In this document: in pieces, positions 1 to 7,767 of the stretch
How positions within the stretch are numbered: position 1 is the stretch's first letter
Layout: every line of letters starts with the position of its first letter
Assembly: GCA_028718505.1 (NCBI GenBank)
Contig: JAQULQ010000003.1
Location: 1-53,530 of the forward strand
Direction: 5' to 3'
DNA from: Candidatus Colwelliibacteriota bacterium
Lineage (GTDB): Bacteria; Patescibacteriota; Minisyncoccia; UBA6257; Colwellbacteraceae
DNA: 53,530 nucleotides
Program-made: the position numbers and the translations under genes
The notes under the pieces: generated by a model
What the model saw: only the letters and a program-made list of their open reading frames with translations
Databases searched by the model: none
What the model was told of the DNA's origin: nothing

Positions 1-1
1 T

Positions 2-571
2 GATTTCGATGTGTTAATCGGAGTAAGGCGGGGAAGGATTTTTACCAACCGCTTTTTTGCCGTGTTAGTCCTCGGACTAGCGGGCTATTTCAAGCACAAC
101 ATGCATGAACAGGAGAAAGCTAAAGATATGATTTGTCCGAATCACTTTGTAGCGCCGGGGGCATATAGGCTCACTCCGCCGTACATAGATTATGACCAGG
201 CAATCTATGCCGGGCTGGTTCCGGTAATGGGAAATGAGACGAAGATAGAGCAGTTTTTTAGGGCCAACGACTGGATGAAGCCACGGCGGGTATATAAAAA
301 GGACCAGCGCTATCTGGGAGAGGCGAATTCTTTGTTTAAGAGGGCGGTAGAATGGCTATTGGGAGGTTGGCTGGGGGACCTCGCCGAGAGGCTCAAGTTC
401 GTGCAGATCTCTGAAATTAGCCGGGGTCTTCCCCCAAAAATGCCTGCCGGAGCGCGGTTTGTCTGCAATGAGAATGAGCTTAGGTTTCACCTAAATTCAG
501 CGCAAACTATCACTAAGTGGCGAGAGCGGAAGCAGAAAAAAACATTTAAAACTGCCTCGTTCCATTATTGA
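2..571 (+). CDS. Nucleotidyltransferase-like protein, C-terminal part (cut by window edge)
   Basis: The reading frame is open to the left edge, so only the C-terminal 189 residues are seen; the GTG at position 11 is probably an internal Val codon. The visible part begins D-F-D-V-L-I-G followed by a basic, hydrophobic stretch, which resembles the conserved core of a large nucleotidyltransferase-like family common in candidate phyla bacteria, where a D-x-D-L/V-F/L-I pair sits before a basic R-x-R-I/L-W/F segment. The middle has C-P-N-H-F and a long aromatic helix. No catalytic N-terminus can be judged because it lies outside the window. The substrate is unknown. It ends at TGA at 569-571, inside the groES promoter region. 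The assignment rests on pattern memory of the family and could be wrong. Confidence 0.55.
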   Translation, partial: DFDVLIGVRRGRIFTNRFFAVLVLGLAGYFKHNMHEQEKAKDMICPNHFVAPGAYRLTPPYIDYDQAIYAGLVPVMGNETKIEQFFRANDWMKPRRVYKKDQRYLGEANSLFKRAVEWLLGGWLGDLAERLKFVQISEISRGLPPKMPAGARFVCNENELRFHLNSAQTITKWRERKQKKTFKTASFHY

Positions 572-596
572 CAAGCGCTGCTAAACAGCGTATAAA
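568..596 (+). promoter_or_regulatory. groESL promoter with dyad in the spacer
   Basis: A near-perfect sigma-70 promoter is visible: -35 TTGACA at 568-573, a 17-nt spacer and -10 TATAAA at 591-596. The start codon of groES at 606 is only 9 nt beyond the -10 box, so the mRNA should begin within a few nucleotides of the ATG. The spacer holds a short perfect dyad, CGCTG (576-580) and CAGCG (586-590), separated by CTAAA. This position would suit a repressor site, but it does not match the CIRCE element of HrcA. Confidence 0.75.
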
Positions 597-605
597 ACTA
601 TCGCC

Positions 606-902
606 ATGAAGTTAAAACCATTATCTAACAGGGTCTTTTTGGAGCCCATAGAAGAAGAAAACACTACGGAGTCGGGTATCGTTATCCCCGAAACCGCCGA
701 AAAAGAGCGTCCTCAAAAGGGCAGGGTCTTGGGAGTCGGCCCAGGAAGGCTGAACGAAAAGGGAGAACGGATCTTAGTTTCAGTTAAAGAGGGCGACGTA
801 GTTCTTTTTAAAAAATACGGGCCGGATGAAATAGAGATAGATAAAAAGAAATATCTGGTCGCGGATGAAGACGATATTTTAGCAATTATAGTCGAAAAAT
901 AA
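606..902 (+). CDS. groS: Co-chaperonin GroES
   Basis: GroES is the seven-subunit lid of the GroEL folding chamber in the cytoplasm. The 98-residue product has the normal length and hallmarks: an N-terminal L-K-P-L-S-N-R-V beta strand, the mobile loop region around residues 17-35 with G-I-V-I-P-E-T-A, and the G-D-V-V-L-F-K-K-Y-G strand near the C-terminus. It is the first gene of a groES-groEL operon with a 21-nt gap to groEL. No Shine-Dalgarno sequence precedes the ATG, and the promoter places the transcript start almost at the start codon. Family identity is secure. Confidence 0.97.
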   Translation: MKLKPLSNRVFLEPIEEENTTESGIVIPETAEKERPQKGRVLGVGPGRLNEKGERILVSVKEGDVVLFKKYGPDEIEIDKKKYLVADEDDILAIIVEK

Positions 903-923
903 ACCGGTAATTCTAAAAGAAAA

Positions 924-2558
924 ATGGCAAAAGAAATTCTTTTCGATGCTAAGGCGCGTCAGGCGATCAAAAAGGGGATAGATAAGTTGGCGGATGCTGT
1001 CCGCATGACCTTAGGACCTCGCGGTCGGGCGGCTGTTATTGAAAAATCGTACGGAGCTCCGCAGGTAACCTTTGATGGCGTGTCGGTTGCAAGAGAGGTT
1101 GAGTTGGAAAATAAGCAGGAAAATCTCGGAGCCGAACTCATTAAACAGGCGGCCGATAAAACTAACGATGCTGTCGGAGACGGCACCAGTACGGCGGTCG
1201 TCTTGGCTCAGGCTATGATTGATGAAGGTGAAAAATTGATCCAAGAAAAAGGCTTCAACGTAATTCAGCTTGCAGAGAAACTAAAACAGGAAAGCACAAA
1301 GATAGTCGAAGCCCTAGAGGCGCAGAAAGAGCCGGTAGATGACAACAAGAAAATAGAAGAGGTTGCCTCCCTTTCGTCTAAAGACAAGGAAATAGGTAGA
1401 CTAATTGCTGAGGTGATGGAACGAGTGGGTAAGGACGGAGTGGTAACGGTGGATGATTCGAATACAGTCGGTAATTCTTACGAAGTGGTGGAGGGAATGC
1501 AATTCGATCGTGGGTATGTCTCTCCTTATATGATCACCGATCAGGAGCGAATGGAAGCTGTTCTGGAGAATCCGTATATTTTGGTAACCGATCAAAAAAT
1601 AACGTCTATCTCAGATTTGCTGCCGATTCTTGAGAAGGTAATGAAGAGCGGGAAAAAGGAGCTGGTGCTGATAGCCGACGACGTTGAAGGCGAAGCCCTC
1701 GCCACCTTAGTTGTTAATAAACTTAGGGGAGTGTTTAACGTGCTGGCGGTTAAGGCACCGGGTTTTGGCGACAGAAAAAAGGAGATGCTGCAGGATATAG
1801 CGGTCGTCTCTGGAGCGAGCTTTATCTCGGGAGATCTAGGTAAAAAACTGGAAAGTGTTGAGATCGCAGATCTTGGAAGCGCAGAGAAAGTAGTAGCCGA
1901 TAAAGACGACACAACTATCGTTGGCGGGAAAGGAGACAAGGGAGAGATAACAAACCGCGTTAATCAGCTTAAAAGTCAGTTGGAGATGAGTGATTCTGAA
2001 TTTGATCGTGAGAAGATAGAGGAAAGACTAGGCAAGTTGTCCGGCGGGGTGGCAGTTATTAAGGTGGGAGCTCCGACGGAATCAGCCCAAAAAGAACTGA
2101 AAGACAGAGTAAACGATGCTGTTCATGCTACCAAAGCGGCGATGGAAGAGGGCGTTGTTCCGGGCGGAGGCATGGCTTTTTACAATGTCTATCTCGCTGA
2201 GAATAGCAAGACGCCCGTTGATAAGGTGGGCGAGGCGGTGCAGGCGATTTTGAGGCGCGCTCTGCATGCTCCGATCAAGGCTATTATCCTCAACAGCGGT
2301 GGGGATGAGAAAACATTCAAAGAGTTTGAGCACCGGAAGCAGGAGCTGAACAATGGGTGGCTCGGCTTTGATGCCCTGACTAATAAAGTAGTTAACCTAA
2401 AAGACATAGGCGTTAGCGATCCGCTCAAGGTGACCAAGACTGCATTTCTGAATGCTGTCTCGGTAGCAGCTACATATATGACTCTTGGTGCGGTGCTAAC
2501 CGAAATCCCTAAAAAAGAGCAGGGCTTCCCGGGCGGAGGTATGCCTGGCGAGATGTAA
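924..2558 (+). CDS. groL: Chaperonin GroEL
   Basis: GroEL forms the double-ring ATP-driven folding chamber. The 544-residue length is standard. The equatorial ATP site is visible as T-L-G-P-R-G-R near residue 30 and the G-D-G-T-S-T motif near residue 86. The apical-domain region with G-Y-V-S-P-Y (residues 195-200) and the C-terminal equatorial region with the G-G-G family motif (V-V-P-G-G-G near residue 413) are present. It ends in G-G-G-M-P-G-E-M, a short Gly/Met tail in place of the long GGM repeat of Escherichia coli. It follows groES by 21 nt without a strong ribosome binding site and is followed by a separate promoter for lemA. Confidence 0.98.
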   Translation: MAKEILFDAKARQAIKKGIDKLADAVRMTLGPRGRAAVIEKSYGAPQVTFDGVSVAREVELENKQENLGAELIKQAADKTNDAVGDGTSTAVVLAQAMIDEGEKLIQEKGFNVIQLAEKLKQESTKIVEALEAQKEPVDDNKKIEEVASLSSKDKEIGRLIAEVMERVGKDGVVTVDDSNTVGNSYEVVEGMQFDRGYVSPYMITDQERMEAVLENPYILVTDQKITSISDLLPILEKVMKSGKKELVLIADDVEGEALATLVVNKLRGVFNVLAVKAPGFGDRKKEMLQDIAVVSGASFISGDLGKKLESVEIADLGSAEKVVADKDDTTIVGGKGDKGEITNRVNQLKSQLEMSDSEFDREKIEERLGKLSGGVAVIKVGAPTESAQKELKDRVNDAVHATKAAMEEGVVPGGGMAFYNVYLAENSKTPVDKVGEAVQAILRRALHAPIKAIILNSGGDEKTFKEFEHRKQELNNGWLGFDALTNKVVNLKDIGVSDPLKVTKTAFLNAVSVAATYMTLGAVLTEIPKKEQGFPGGGMPGEM

Positions 2559-2573
2559 TACTCTCTTAGGGAG

Positions 2574-2582
2574 TGGTATAAT
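2574..2582 (+). promoter_or_regulatory. Extended -10 promoter of lemA-htpX
   Basis: TGG directly precedes a perfect TATAAT at 2577-2582, which is an extended -10 element. Only 7 nt separate the -10 box from the lemA ATG at 2590, so +1 should fall at or next to the A of the start codon. There is no obvious -35 box and no room for a Shine-Dalgarno sequence. Confidence 0.7.
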
Positions 2583-2589
2583 CACCCCC

Positions 2590-3141
2590 ATGACATTAAC
2601 TACCTATACATTAATAGCGGTTGGTTTTTTGGCCGTTTGGCTGGTCCTCACCTACAACGCCTTGGTTAGAATGCGCATGCGGGCCAAGGAGGCCCTCTCG
2701 GATATAGATGTCCAGCTTAAGCGGCGTTTCGATCTAATCCCGAACCTGGTCGAATCAGTTAAGGGTTATGTTAAGCACGAAAGTTCGGTGCTCGAGAACG
2801 TTACTAAAGCCAGGGCCGAAGTGGCCAAGGGAGGGGACCCCCTAGAGAGGGCGGGGGCGGAGAACACTCTTTCAGAGACGCTCAAAACCTTATTTGCCGT
2901 GGCTGAAAATTATCCGGACCTAAAAGCCAATGCCAATTTCCTGGATCTTCAGCGCGAACTTTCTGATACAGAGAATAAAATCCAGGCATCACGGAGATTC
3001 TTCAACACTACCGCCAAAGACTTAAATACTAAAGTTCAATCTTTCCCGGTAAATATGATAGCCAGGATGCTCAGATTTAAAGAAATGGATTTCTTTAAAA
3101 CCGATGAAGACGAGAAAGAGCCGGTTAAAGTTAGCTTCTAG
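2590..3141 (+). CDS. lemA: LemA family protein
   Basis: LemA proteins are small membrane-anchored proteins whose cellular role is not settled. The 183-residue product has one N-terminal membrane helix (about residues 5-25), then the signature R-M-R-x-R-A-K-E-A-L-S-D-I-D-V-Q-L-K-R-R-F-D-L-I-P-N-L-V-E pattern at residues 28-56, followed by a long helical region with N-F-L-D-L-Q-R-E-L. The start at 2590 is fixed by the family N-terminus and by the TATAAT 7 nt upstream. It is followed by htpX after 2 nt, a pairing frequently seen in bacteria, which suggests a joint membrane-quality role. That functional link is an inference from context. Confidence 0.92.
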   Translation: MTLTTYTLIAVGFLAVWLVLTYNALVRMRMRAKEALSDIDVQLKRRFDLIPNLVESVKGYVKHESSVLENVTKARAEVAKGGDPLERAGAENTLSETLKTLFAVAENYPDLKANANFLDLQRELSDTENKIQASRRFFNTTAKDLNTKVQSFPVNMIARMLRFKEMDFFKTDEDEKEPVKVSF

Positions 3142-3143
3142 GG

Positions 3144-4031
3144 TTGGCATCTCTTTATACGCATAAGTCGGTCAATATTTGCAAGACTTGGGCGCTTGTC
3201 AGCGGTTTCCTCGTCCTAGTCATTGGTGTCGGCTGGATCTTCTCCAGGGTTTACGGCGACCCCTCCATTTTGTTTATAGCCGTGCTCTTCAGTACGGTCA
3301 TGAGCGTCGTCAGCTATTGGAGTTCAGATAAAATAGTACTGGCTATGCATCGCGCGCGGGAGATAAATATGCAGAATAACCCCGAGCTTTATCGTATCGT
3401 GGAGAACCTTGCTATCACTGCCGGACTGCCGATGCCCAAAGTTTACGCGGTTCCCGAAGAGGCACCGAACGCGTTTGCTACCGGCCGTGATCCCGAACAT
3501 GCAGTAGTGGCGGTGACGGATGGCCTGCTGGCGAAACTGGACAGAAGTGAGCTGGAAGGGGTACTAGCGCATGAACTTTCCCATATAGGTAATCGTGATA
3601 CTCTAGTGGCCACGATGGTGGTGGTACTGGTCGGCTTCGTGTCTCTGCTGTCCGATATGTTCACGCGCTCGATGTTCTACGGCGGGCGCAGGGACAGCCG
3701 TGACAGCGGCGGAGCGGTGCTCGTTCTGATAGGCCTGCTCTTATCGGTTTTAGCTCCCATTTCGGCCACCTTGATACAGCTGGCCATTTCGAGAAAAAGA
3801 GAACTTTTGGCGGATGCCTCGGGCGCTCTGCTGACACGCTATCCAGAAGGTTTAGCCAGCGCTCTAGCAAAAATATCGGCCGATAGTACACCTATGCGTA
3901 CGGCCAACAACACAACAGCCCATCTTTGGGTAGAGGATCAATATAAGAAGGCAGGTTTTCTGCATAAGCTTTTTATGACACATCCGCCAGTTGAAGAAAG
4001 AATAAAGGCATTGGGAGGACTAGAAGTATGA
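3144..4031 (+). CDS. htpX: HtpX-like membrane zinc metalloprotease (M48)
   Basis: HtpX proteases degrade misfolded membrane proteins. The start is a TTG two nucleotides after the lemA stop; the resulting M-A-S-L-Y-T-H beginning is the usual family N-terminus, so I prefer it to any later ATG. Two membrane helices lie at about residues 17-55, the zinc motif H-E-L-S-H at 143-147, two further hydrophobic helices at about 155-172 and 190-213, and the third ligand region R-E-L-L-A-D around E220. All expected catalytic residues are present and the 295-residue length is normal. The stop overlaps the next gene's ATG by 4 nt, so the three genes form one operon. Confidence 0.95.
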   Translation: MASLYTHKSVNICKTWALVSGFLVLVIGVGWIFSRVYGDPSILFIAVLFSTVMSVVSYWSSDKIVLAMHRAREINMQNNPELYRIVENLAITAGLPMPKVYAVPEEAPNAFATGRDPEHAVVAVTDGLLAKLDRSELEGVLAHELSHIGNRDTLVATMVVVLVGFVSLLSDMFTRSMFYGGRRDSRDSGGAVLVLIGLLLSVLAPISATLIQLAISRKRELLADASGALLTRYPEGLASALAKISADSTPMRTANNTTAHLWVEDQYKKAGFLHKLFMTHPPVEERIKALGGLEV

Positions 4032-4639
4032 GTGTAGATAGCCATAGTTCAGAAACCCCGGAAGAAAAGATGGAAAGGTTGGAAACCCGGATTTTGGAGT
4101 TAGAGCTTGAGGTTGAAGAACAGAAGAAACTAATAGCTGAATATAGAGCACTTGCCCTACAGGATCCGCTGCTTAGGGATCTATATAACAGAAGGGGGTT
4201 CGAGGAGACATTAAAGGAAGTAGAGACGGAAGATGACAGAAGAGATCCAGAACACACAAGAAAGCTCGCAATTATATTTATCGACGTGGACAATTTTAAG
4301 AGTATCAATGACACCTACGGCCATCAGGCGGGAGATAGGGTGTTGTTAGCCCTTGCTGACATAGTTGTGAATGAGGGCAGAACAGATGACACTCTAGTCC
4401 AGTTGCCGGAAGCTATTGCTGGCCGCTTGGGGGGAGATGAAATTGCAATAGCATTGCCTGGAGCAGACGAAGAAGGCGCTCGGAAGGTCTTAGAACGCAT
4501 TAAAAGAAAAGTAGAGGCGCTGGAGATAGAATCAGAAGGCGAAATCATCCGGTTTACTATAAGCGGGGGAGTAGGAAAAGGCATAGACGCAGCTGATAAA
4601 GGTATGTATAAAGACAAGAGAGGGGACCGAGCTGACTAA
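4028..4639 (+). CDS. GGDEF-domain protein, putative diguanylate cyclase
   Basis: GGDEF enzymes join two GTP molecules into the messenger cyclic di-GMP. Residues 10-45 form a charged, probably coiled-coil segment that could drive dimerisation. The cyclase domain follows: D-P-L-L-R-D-L-Y-N-R-R-G-F (46-58), the metal-binding F-I-D-V-D-N-F-K (84-91), N-D-T-Y-G-H-Q-A-G-D (94-103) and the active-site loop G-G-D-E-I at 135-139, where the last Phe is replaced by Ile. I see no RxxD inhibitory site five residues upstream, so product inhibition may be absent. There is no sensor or membrane domain. ATGA overlap with htpX indicates translational coupling. Activity is probable but unproven because of the Ile substitution. 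Confidence 0.85.
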   Translation: MSVDSHSSETPEEKMERLETRILELELEVEEQKKLIAEYRALALQDPLLRDLYNRRGFEETLKEVETEDDRRDPEHTRKLAIIFIDVDNFKSINDTYGHQAGDRVLLALADIVVNEGRTDDTLVQLPEAIAGRLGGDEIAIALPGADEEGARKVLERIKRKVEALEIESEGEIIRFTISGGVGKGIDAADKGMYKDKRGDRAD

Positions 4640-4644
4640 TCAGA

Positions 4645-4679
4645 GGAGGAGTGGCCGAGCGGTTTAAGGCGCACGCTTG
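4645..4679 (+). pseudogene. 5' half of a Ser-type tRNA (relic or tRNA half)
   Basis: These 35 nt read as the acceptor 5' strand (GGAGGAG), T8-G9, a normal D arm (GCC...GGC) and the 5' side of the anticodon stem and loop of a class II tRNA, closest to tRNA-Ser. The match stops inside the anticodon loop, after CTTG. No complementary 3' acceptor strand (CTCCTCC), anticodon stem 3' side or T arm is found before the intact tRNA-Ser(GGA) that starts 60 nt later. I read it as a truncated gene, though a collapsed assembly of two similar tRNAs is possible. Confidence 0.55.
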
Positions 4680-4684
4680 TTCCC

Positions 4685-4721
4685 GATTCGCCTAAACTCT
4701 GTTAGATTTTAGGTGTAAATC
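4685..4721 (+). repeat. Strong inverted repeat following the tRNA half
   Basis: GATTCGCCTAAA (4685-4696) pairs with TTTAGGTG (4708-4715) and AATC (4718-4721), leaving a 2-nt bulge and an 11-nt loop: about 12 base pairs including one G-U. It replaces what should be the 3' half of the preceding tRNA. No U-tract follows, so it is not a clear terminator. Confidence 0.5.
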
Positions 4722-4738
4722 GCAGTCCCGCTTAAGGC

Positions 4739-4823
4739 GGAAGGGTGCCGGAGTGGTCTAACGGAACGGCTTGGAAAGCCGTGACTCGCAAGGGTCCCGT
4801 GGGTTCGAATCCCACCCCTTCCG
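4739..4823 (+). tRNA. tRNA-Ser(GGA)
   Basis: A complete class II tRNA: acceptor GGAAGGG (4739-4745) pairs with CCCTTCC (4816-4822) and the discriminator is G4823, as expected for serine. The anticodon stem ACGGC/GCCGT encloses loop TTGGAAA with anticodon GGA at 4773-4775. A long variable arm (about 4783-4798) and a T arm GTGGG-TTCGAAT-CCCAC follow. CCA is not encoded. It reads UCC and UCU serine codons. Confidence 0.93.
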
Positions 4824-4888
4824 CTATCTTTCACCAAAGCTTCAAAATGGATGGGGCTGAATCGTTGAGATTACATTCCCCGTTTTGT

Positions 4889-4897
4889 TGGTATAAT
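4889..4897 (+). promoter_or_regulatory. Extended -10 promoter of the cation exchanger gene
   Basis: TGG immediately precedes TATAAT at 4892-4897. The start codon lies 16 nt beyond the box, giving an untranslated leader of roughly 10 nt. No good -35 hexamer is visible at 16-18 nt. Confidence 0.6.
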
Positions 4898-4913
4898 GAG
4901 CTAAATTGCGCGT

Positions 4914-5861
4914 ATGATCGTAAACGTACTGCTTTATCTTGCCTCCTTGGCCGTTATCTGGTTCGGCGCCGGTTTAATCATCAAGTCTATTGATCGTATA
5001 GCTCATAGCTTGAAGCTGTCTTCTTTCGCCGTCTCCTTTTTTCTGCTGGGCATTTTGACATCCATTCCCGAGACGGCTATCAGCGCCACCGCTATCGCCG
5101 ATCACAATCCCGAAATTTTTGTTGGTATACTTTTGGGCGGCACCATCGTTCTCTTTCTGCTGATAATCCCATTCTTAGCAGTTTTCGGAGGGGGTATTAG
5201 GATAAATCATGACCTAAGTCGGGAGAATATTCTCTTAACGTTAGCCGTGATAGCCATGCCGGGCCTTTTTGTGTTAGATCATCGCGTAACCAATCTCGAA
5301 GGGATAGCTCTGTTAGCCTCTTACGCCGTTCTTTTTTATTTCCTCCAGAGGAAACATGGCATATTAGATCATAATTCTGTCGAGGCGATGGCGCTCAAAA
5401 GGTATTCCTTTCTAGACCTGCTCAAGGTGGGGCTAGGGGTGGGGATAGTATTCCTCTCTAGTCAATATATCGTCAATCAGACTATCGCCCTCTCTCAGGC
5501 CTTTGACATCTCGGCTTTCTATATTAGTTTGTTGGTTCTATCGGTTGGAACGAATCTTCCAGAACTGTCACTAGCAATGCGCGCTATCCTTTCCAAAAAA
5601 AAAGACATTGCTTTCGGCGATTATCTGGGATCGGCGGTGGTCAATACCTTACTCTTCGGATTCTTTACGCTTATTAACGATGGAGAAGTGCTGACGATTA
5701 ACAGCTTCTTTATTACCTTTTTGTTTATTCTGTCTGGATTGGGCATGTTTTATTTTTTCTCTAAATCAAGGCGGAATATCTCTGTGCGTGAAGGAGTGAT
5801 CCTATTCGGAGTCTATTTTCTCTTCGTCATCTACGAGCTGAGTAGGGGCTTACTCGGTTAG
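4914..5861 (+). CDS. Sodium/calcium-exchanger-type (CaCA) antiporter
   Basis: This inner-membrane protein belongs to the cation/calcium exchanger superfamily, which trades Na+ or H+ for Ca2+. It is 315 residues long with about ten hydrophobic helices. The two alpha repeats that form the ion path are visible: one around L-T-S-I-P-E-T-A-I-S-A (residues 48-58) followed by G-I-L-L-G-G-T, and one around V-G-T-N-L-P-E-L-S-L-A (about 212-222) followed by D-Y-L-G-S-A-V-V-N-T. The acidic residue in each P-E pair is kept. It begins after the tRNA under its own extended -10 promoter and is 14 nt before a glycosyltransferase gene. Ion specificity cannot be decided from sequence. Confidence 0.85.
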   Translation: MIVNVLLYLASLAVIWFGAGLIIKSIDRIAHSLKLSSFAVSFFLLGILTSIPETAISATAIADHNPEIFVGILLGGTIVLFLLIIPFLAVFGGGIRINHDLSRENILLTLAVIAMPGLFVLDHRVTNLEGIALLASYAVLFYFLQRKHGILDHNSVEAMALKRYSFLDLLKVGLGVGIVFLSSQYIVNQTIALSQAFDISAFYISLLVLSVGTNLPELSLAMRAILSKKKDIAFGDYLGSAVVNTLLFGFFTLINDGEVLTINSFFITFLFILSGLGMFYFFSKSRRNISVREGVILFGVYFLFVIYELSRGLLG

Positions 5862-5875
5862 CCGAGGTTCTTCTA

Positions 5876-7372
5876 ATGCAAATGAGCCACCCAAACGATA
5901 AATATACCTCTGTATCCTCGATGCCACCCTCTTTTCCTCTAAAAAAAGAGATGGTTACTCTAATTATAGTTCTGGCGATCGCTTCGTTTTTTCGTCTCTA
6001 CAACACAACCGAGGTACCGCCGGGTTTGTATCCGGATGAGGCTATGAACGGCAATAATGCGCTCGAAGTTTTAGAAACTGGGGAATGGAAAGTTTACTAT
6101 CCGGAAAACAACGGTCGGGAGGGACTTTTTATTAATATCCAAGCACTTTTGCTTTCACTTACCGGCGTGAACGAGCCTTGGATATTGCGTTTGCCTTCGG
6201 CTATTTTTGGCGTTCTCACCGTGCTCGGCTTCTATTTGATGCTGCGCGAGCTTTTGCTGCTGACAAAAATGCGAGGGGTGCAGACGATCGTGCTTGCAGG
6301 TTCGTTCTTTATGGCTACTAGTGTTTGGCACATTATTTTTTCGCGCATAGGATTTCGGGCGGTGATGGCGCCCCTGTTTCTCGTTTGGGGCATATATTTT
6401 CTGGCTCTTGCACTTAGGAAGCGCCGTTTGAGCTGGGCGTTTCTGGCGGGTATACCCTTTGGCTTAGGGATGTATACCTATATCGCTTATCGCCCGATGC
6501 CTATTTTGGCGGTTGTCTTAGCATTCTTTTGCCACAGACAAAAAGACGTTTGGCGCGCTCTGCTGGGGACAGCGGTGGTGGCAATGATCATTGCTCTGCC
6601 CCTCCTCCTTTTTTTCTATCAATCTCCGCAGGAATTCTTGGGTAGAACAGGACAAATCTCCGTTTTTAATTCCGAGACTCCTTTCATGGACCTTACTCAG
6701 AACACGGCTCTGACACTTGGGATGTTCAATATCCACGGAGACAGTAATTGGCGGCACAATATTGCTGGTGAGCCTCAGCTTTTCTGGCCGGTGGGAATTT
6801 TATTTATTCTCGGTTTTATTTTAGCAATACGCCGCCGTTCTGCTTTTGACTGGCTGATGATGATTTGGTTCGTCTTGGCGCTTCTACCGGTTGTTATCTC
6901 AAATGAGGGTATGCCCCATGCACTGCGGGCAATTTTGATCCTACCGCCGGTAATGAGTTTCGCCGGCACTGGATTTCTCTGGATTTGGCAGACTCTGGCG
7001 AACCGGTTGCGTCCGCAAGTCCTTTATTCGTTGCTGGCTTTGGGTGCACTTATGCTGATCGTACATACTTACACCGCCTATTTTGTTACTTGGGCAGAGA
7101 GTCCGCACGTAGCAAGGGCGTTCAGCGCTGAATACGTTGAATTGGGTCGGGCTATCAATGCGGTACCGCCGTCAGAGTCCAAATTGGTTGTAGTGCGGGC
7201 GGGCGGAGTGCCGGTGCGCGGTCTTTCTATGCCGGCGCAGACAGTCATGTTCATTACCGACTCGTTCACTGCAGCCAAACAGAATGAGAAGAATATAAGA
7301 TATATGACGGACGCCGAATACAAAACACTCGAGGGGGTCGTTTCTTCAGAGCACGTGTTTTTTATTGATTGA
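5876..7372 (+). CDS. GT-C membrane glycosyltransferase (ArnT/PMT, GT39-like)
   Basis: A 498-residue polytopic membrane protein with about ten to twelve hydrophobic helices. The first extracytoplasmic loop has Y-P-D-E-A-M-N-G (about residues 52-59), the acidic pair expected in lipid-sugar-dependent GT-C enzymes such as ArnT and protein mannosyltransferases, and N-E-P-W-I-L-R-L-P-S-A marks the following helix. Such enzymes move a sugar from a polyprenyl-phosphate carrier to a lipid or protein on the outer face of the membrane. Donor and acceptor are unknown. The GT2 enzyme at 20113 could make the polyprenyl-phosphate donor. The 3' end overlaps the upstream region of the next gene. Confidence 0.8.
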   Translation: MQMSHPNDKYTSVSSMPPSFPLKKEMVTLIIVLAIASFFRLYNTTEVPPGLYPDEAMNGNNALEVLETGEWKVYYPENNGREGLFINIQALLLSLTGVNEPWILRLPSAIFGVLTVLGFYLMLRELLLLTKMRGVQTIVLAGSFFMATSVWHIIFSRIGFRAVMAPLFLVWGIYFLALALRKRRLSWAFLAGIPFGLGMYTYIAYRPMPILAVVLAFFCHRQKDVWRALLGTAVVAMIIALPLLLFFYQSPQEFLGRTGQISVFNSETPFMDLTQNTALTLGMFNIHGDSNWRHNIAGEPQLFWPVGILFILGFILAIRRRSAFDWLMMIWFVLALLPVVISNEGMPHALRAILILPPVMSFAGTGFLWIWQTLANRLRPQVLYSLLALGALMLIVHTYTAYFVTWAESPHVARAFSAEYVELGRAINAVPPSESKLVVVRAGGVPVRGLSMPAQTVMFITDSFTAAKQNEKNIRYMTDAEYKTLEGVVSSEHVFFID

Positions 7373-7391
7373 AAAAGCAGTTGGGAGCCCC

Positions 7392-7721
7392 ATGGAACAG
7401 ATAGAATTCGAAGATTTTAAAAAACTGGATATCCGTATCGGCAGAGTTATCTCGGCCGAGAAGGTGCCGGATTCGGATAAGCTGATAAAACTCCTCCTAG
7501 ATATAGGCGATCATCAGCGCCAGGTAGTAGCCGGCATAGCGGGCGTTGTTGTAGACGCTAATGACTTAGTGGGACGGGAGATGCCCGTTCTTATCAATTT
7601 GAAGCCGCGCACTCTTAGGGGCGAAGAGAGCAACGGAATGATATTGGCTGTTAATTTTGGAGAAGTACCGGTACTGTTTTCTCCAGACAAAGAGGTTCCG
7701 CCAGGCAGTCCTGTTACTTAG
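7392..7721 (+). CDS. tRNA-binding domain protein (MetRS C-terminal/CsaA-like)
   Basis: A free-standing 109-residue OB-fold domain of the type found at the C-terminus of methionyl-tRNA synthetase. Visible marks are F-K-K-L-D-I-R-I-G-R-V near the start, the V-P-D-S-D-K-L-I-K-L strand, R-Q-V-V-A-G-I-A, and L-K-P-R-T-L-R-G-E-E-S-N-G-M-I-L-A. I chose the ATG at 7392 because M-E-Q-I-E-F matches the family N-terminus; an upstream TTG at 7365 would overlap the previous gene and add nine unconserved residues. It may act as the separate beta subunit of MetRS or as a structure-specific RNA-binding helper. No metG is in the window. Confidence 0.85.
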   Translation: MEQIEFEDFKKLDIRIGRVISAEKVPDSDKLIKLLLDIGDHQRQVVAGIAGVVVDANDLVGREMPVLINLKPRTLRGEESNGMILAVNFGEVPVLFSPDKEVPPGSPVT

Positions 7722-7737
7722 TCTATCTACATAGACT
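7720..7737 (+). terminator. Hairpin after the tRNA-binding gene
   Basis: AGTCTAT (7720-7726) and ATAGACT (7731-7737) form a perfect 7-bp stem with a CTAC loop that includes the preceding stop codon. It is A/T-rich and lacks a U-tract, so it is only a weak terminator candidate between two genes that have separate promoters. Confidence 0.3.
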
Positions 7738-7751
7738 TAGGTTTGCCGGCT

Positions 7752-7760
7752 TGTTATATT
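7752..7760 (+). promoter_or_regulatory. Extended -10 promoter of the ddl-like operon
   Basis: TGT followed by TATATT (7755-7760) lies 7 nt before the ATG at 7768, so the transcript should start at or next to the start codon. It heads the ddl-dnaG-rpoD-alaS gene string. Confidence 0.6.
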
Positions 7761-7767
7761 TAGGGTA

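Noticed and set aside
568-605. CIRCE element for HrcA at groES
   Set aside because: The dyad is CGCTG-N5-CAGCG, without the TTAGCACTC arms or 9-nt spacing of CIRCE.
1592-1939. 115-codon minus-strand frame inside groEL
   Set aside because: Serine/leucine-rich antisense shadow of a highly conserved gene with no promoter or ribosome binding site.
4745-4993. 82-codon frame starting in the tRNA
   Set aside because: Its first 27 residues are the translation of tRNA-Ser(GGA), a well-known artefact, and the rest overlaps the exchanger gene.
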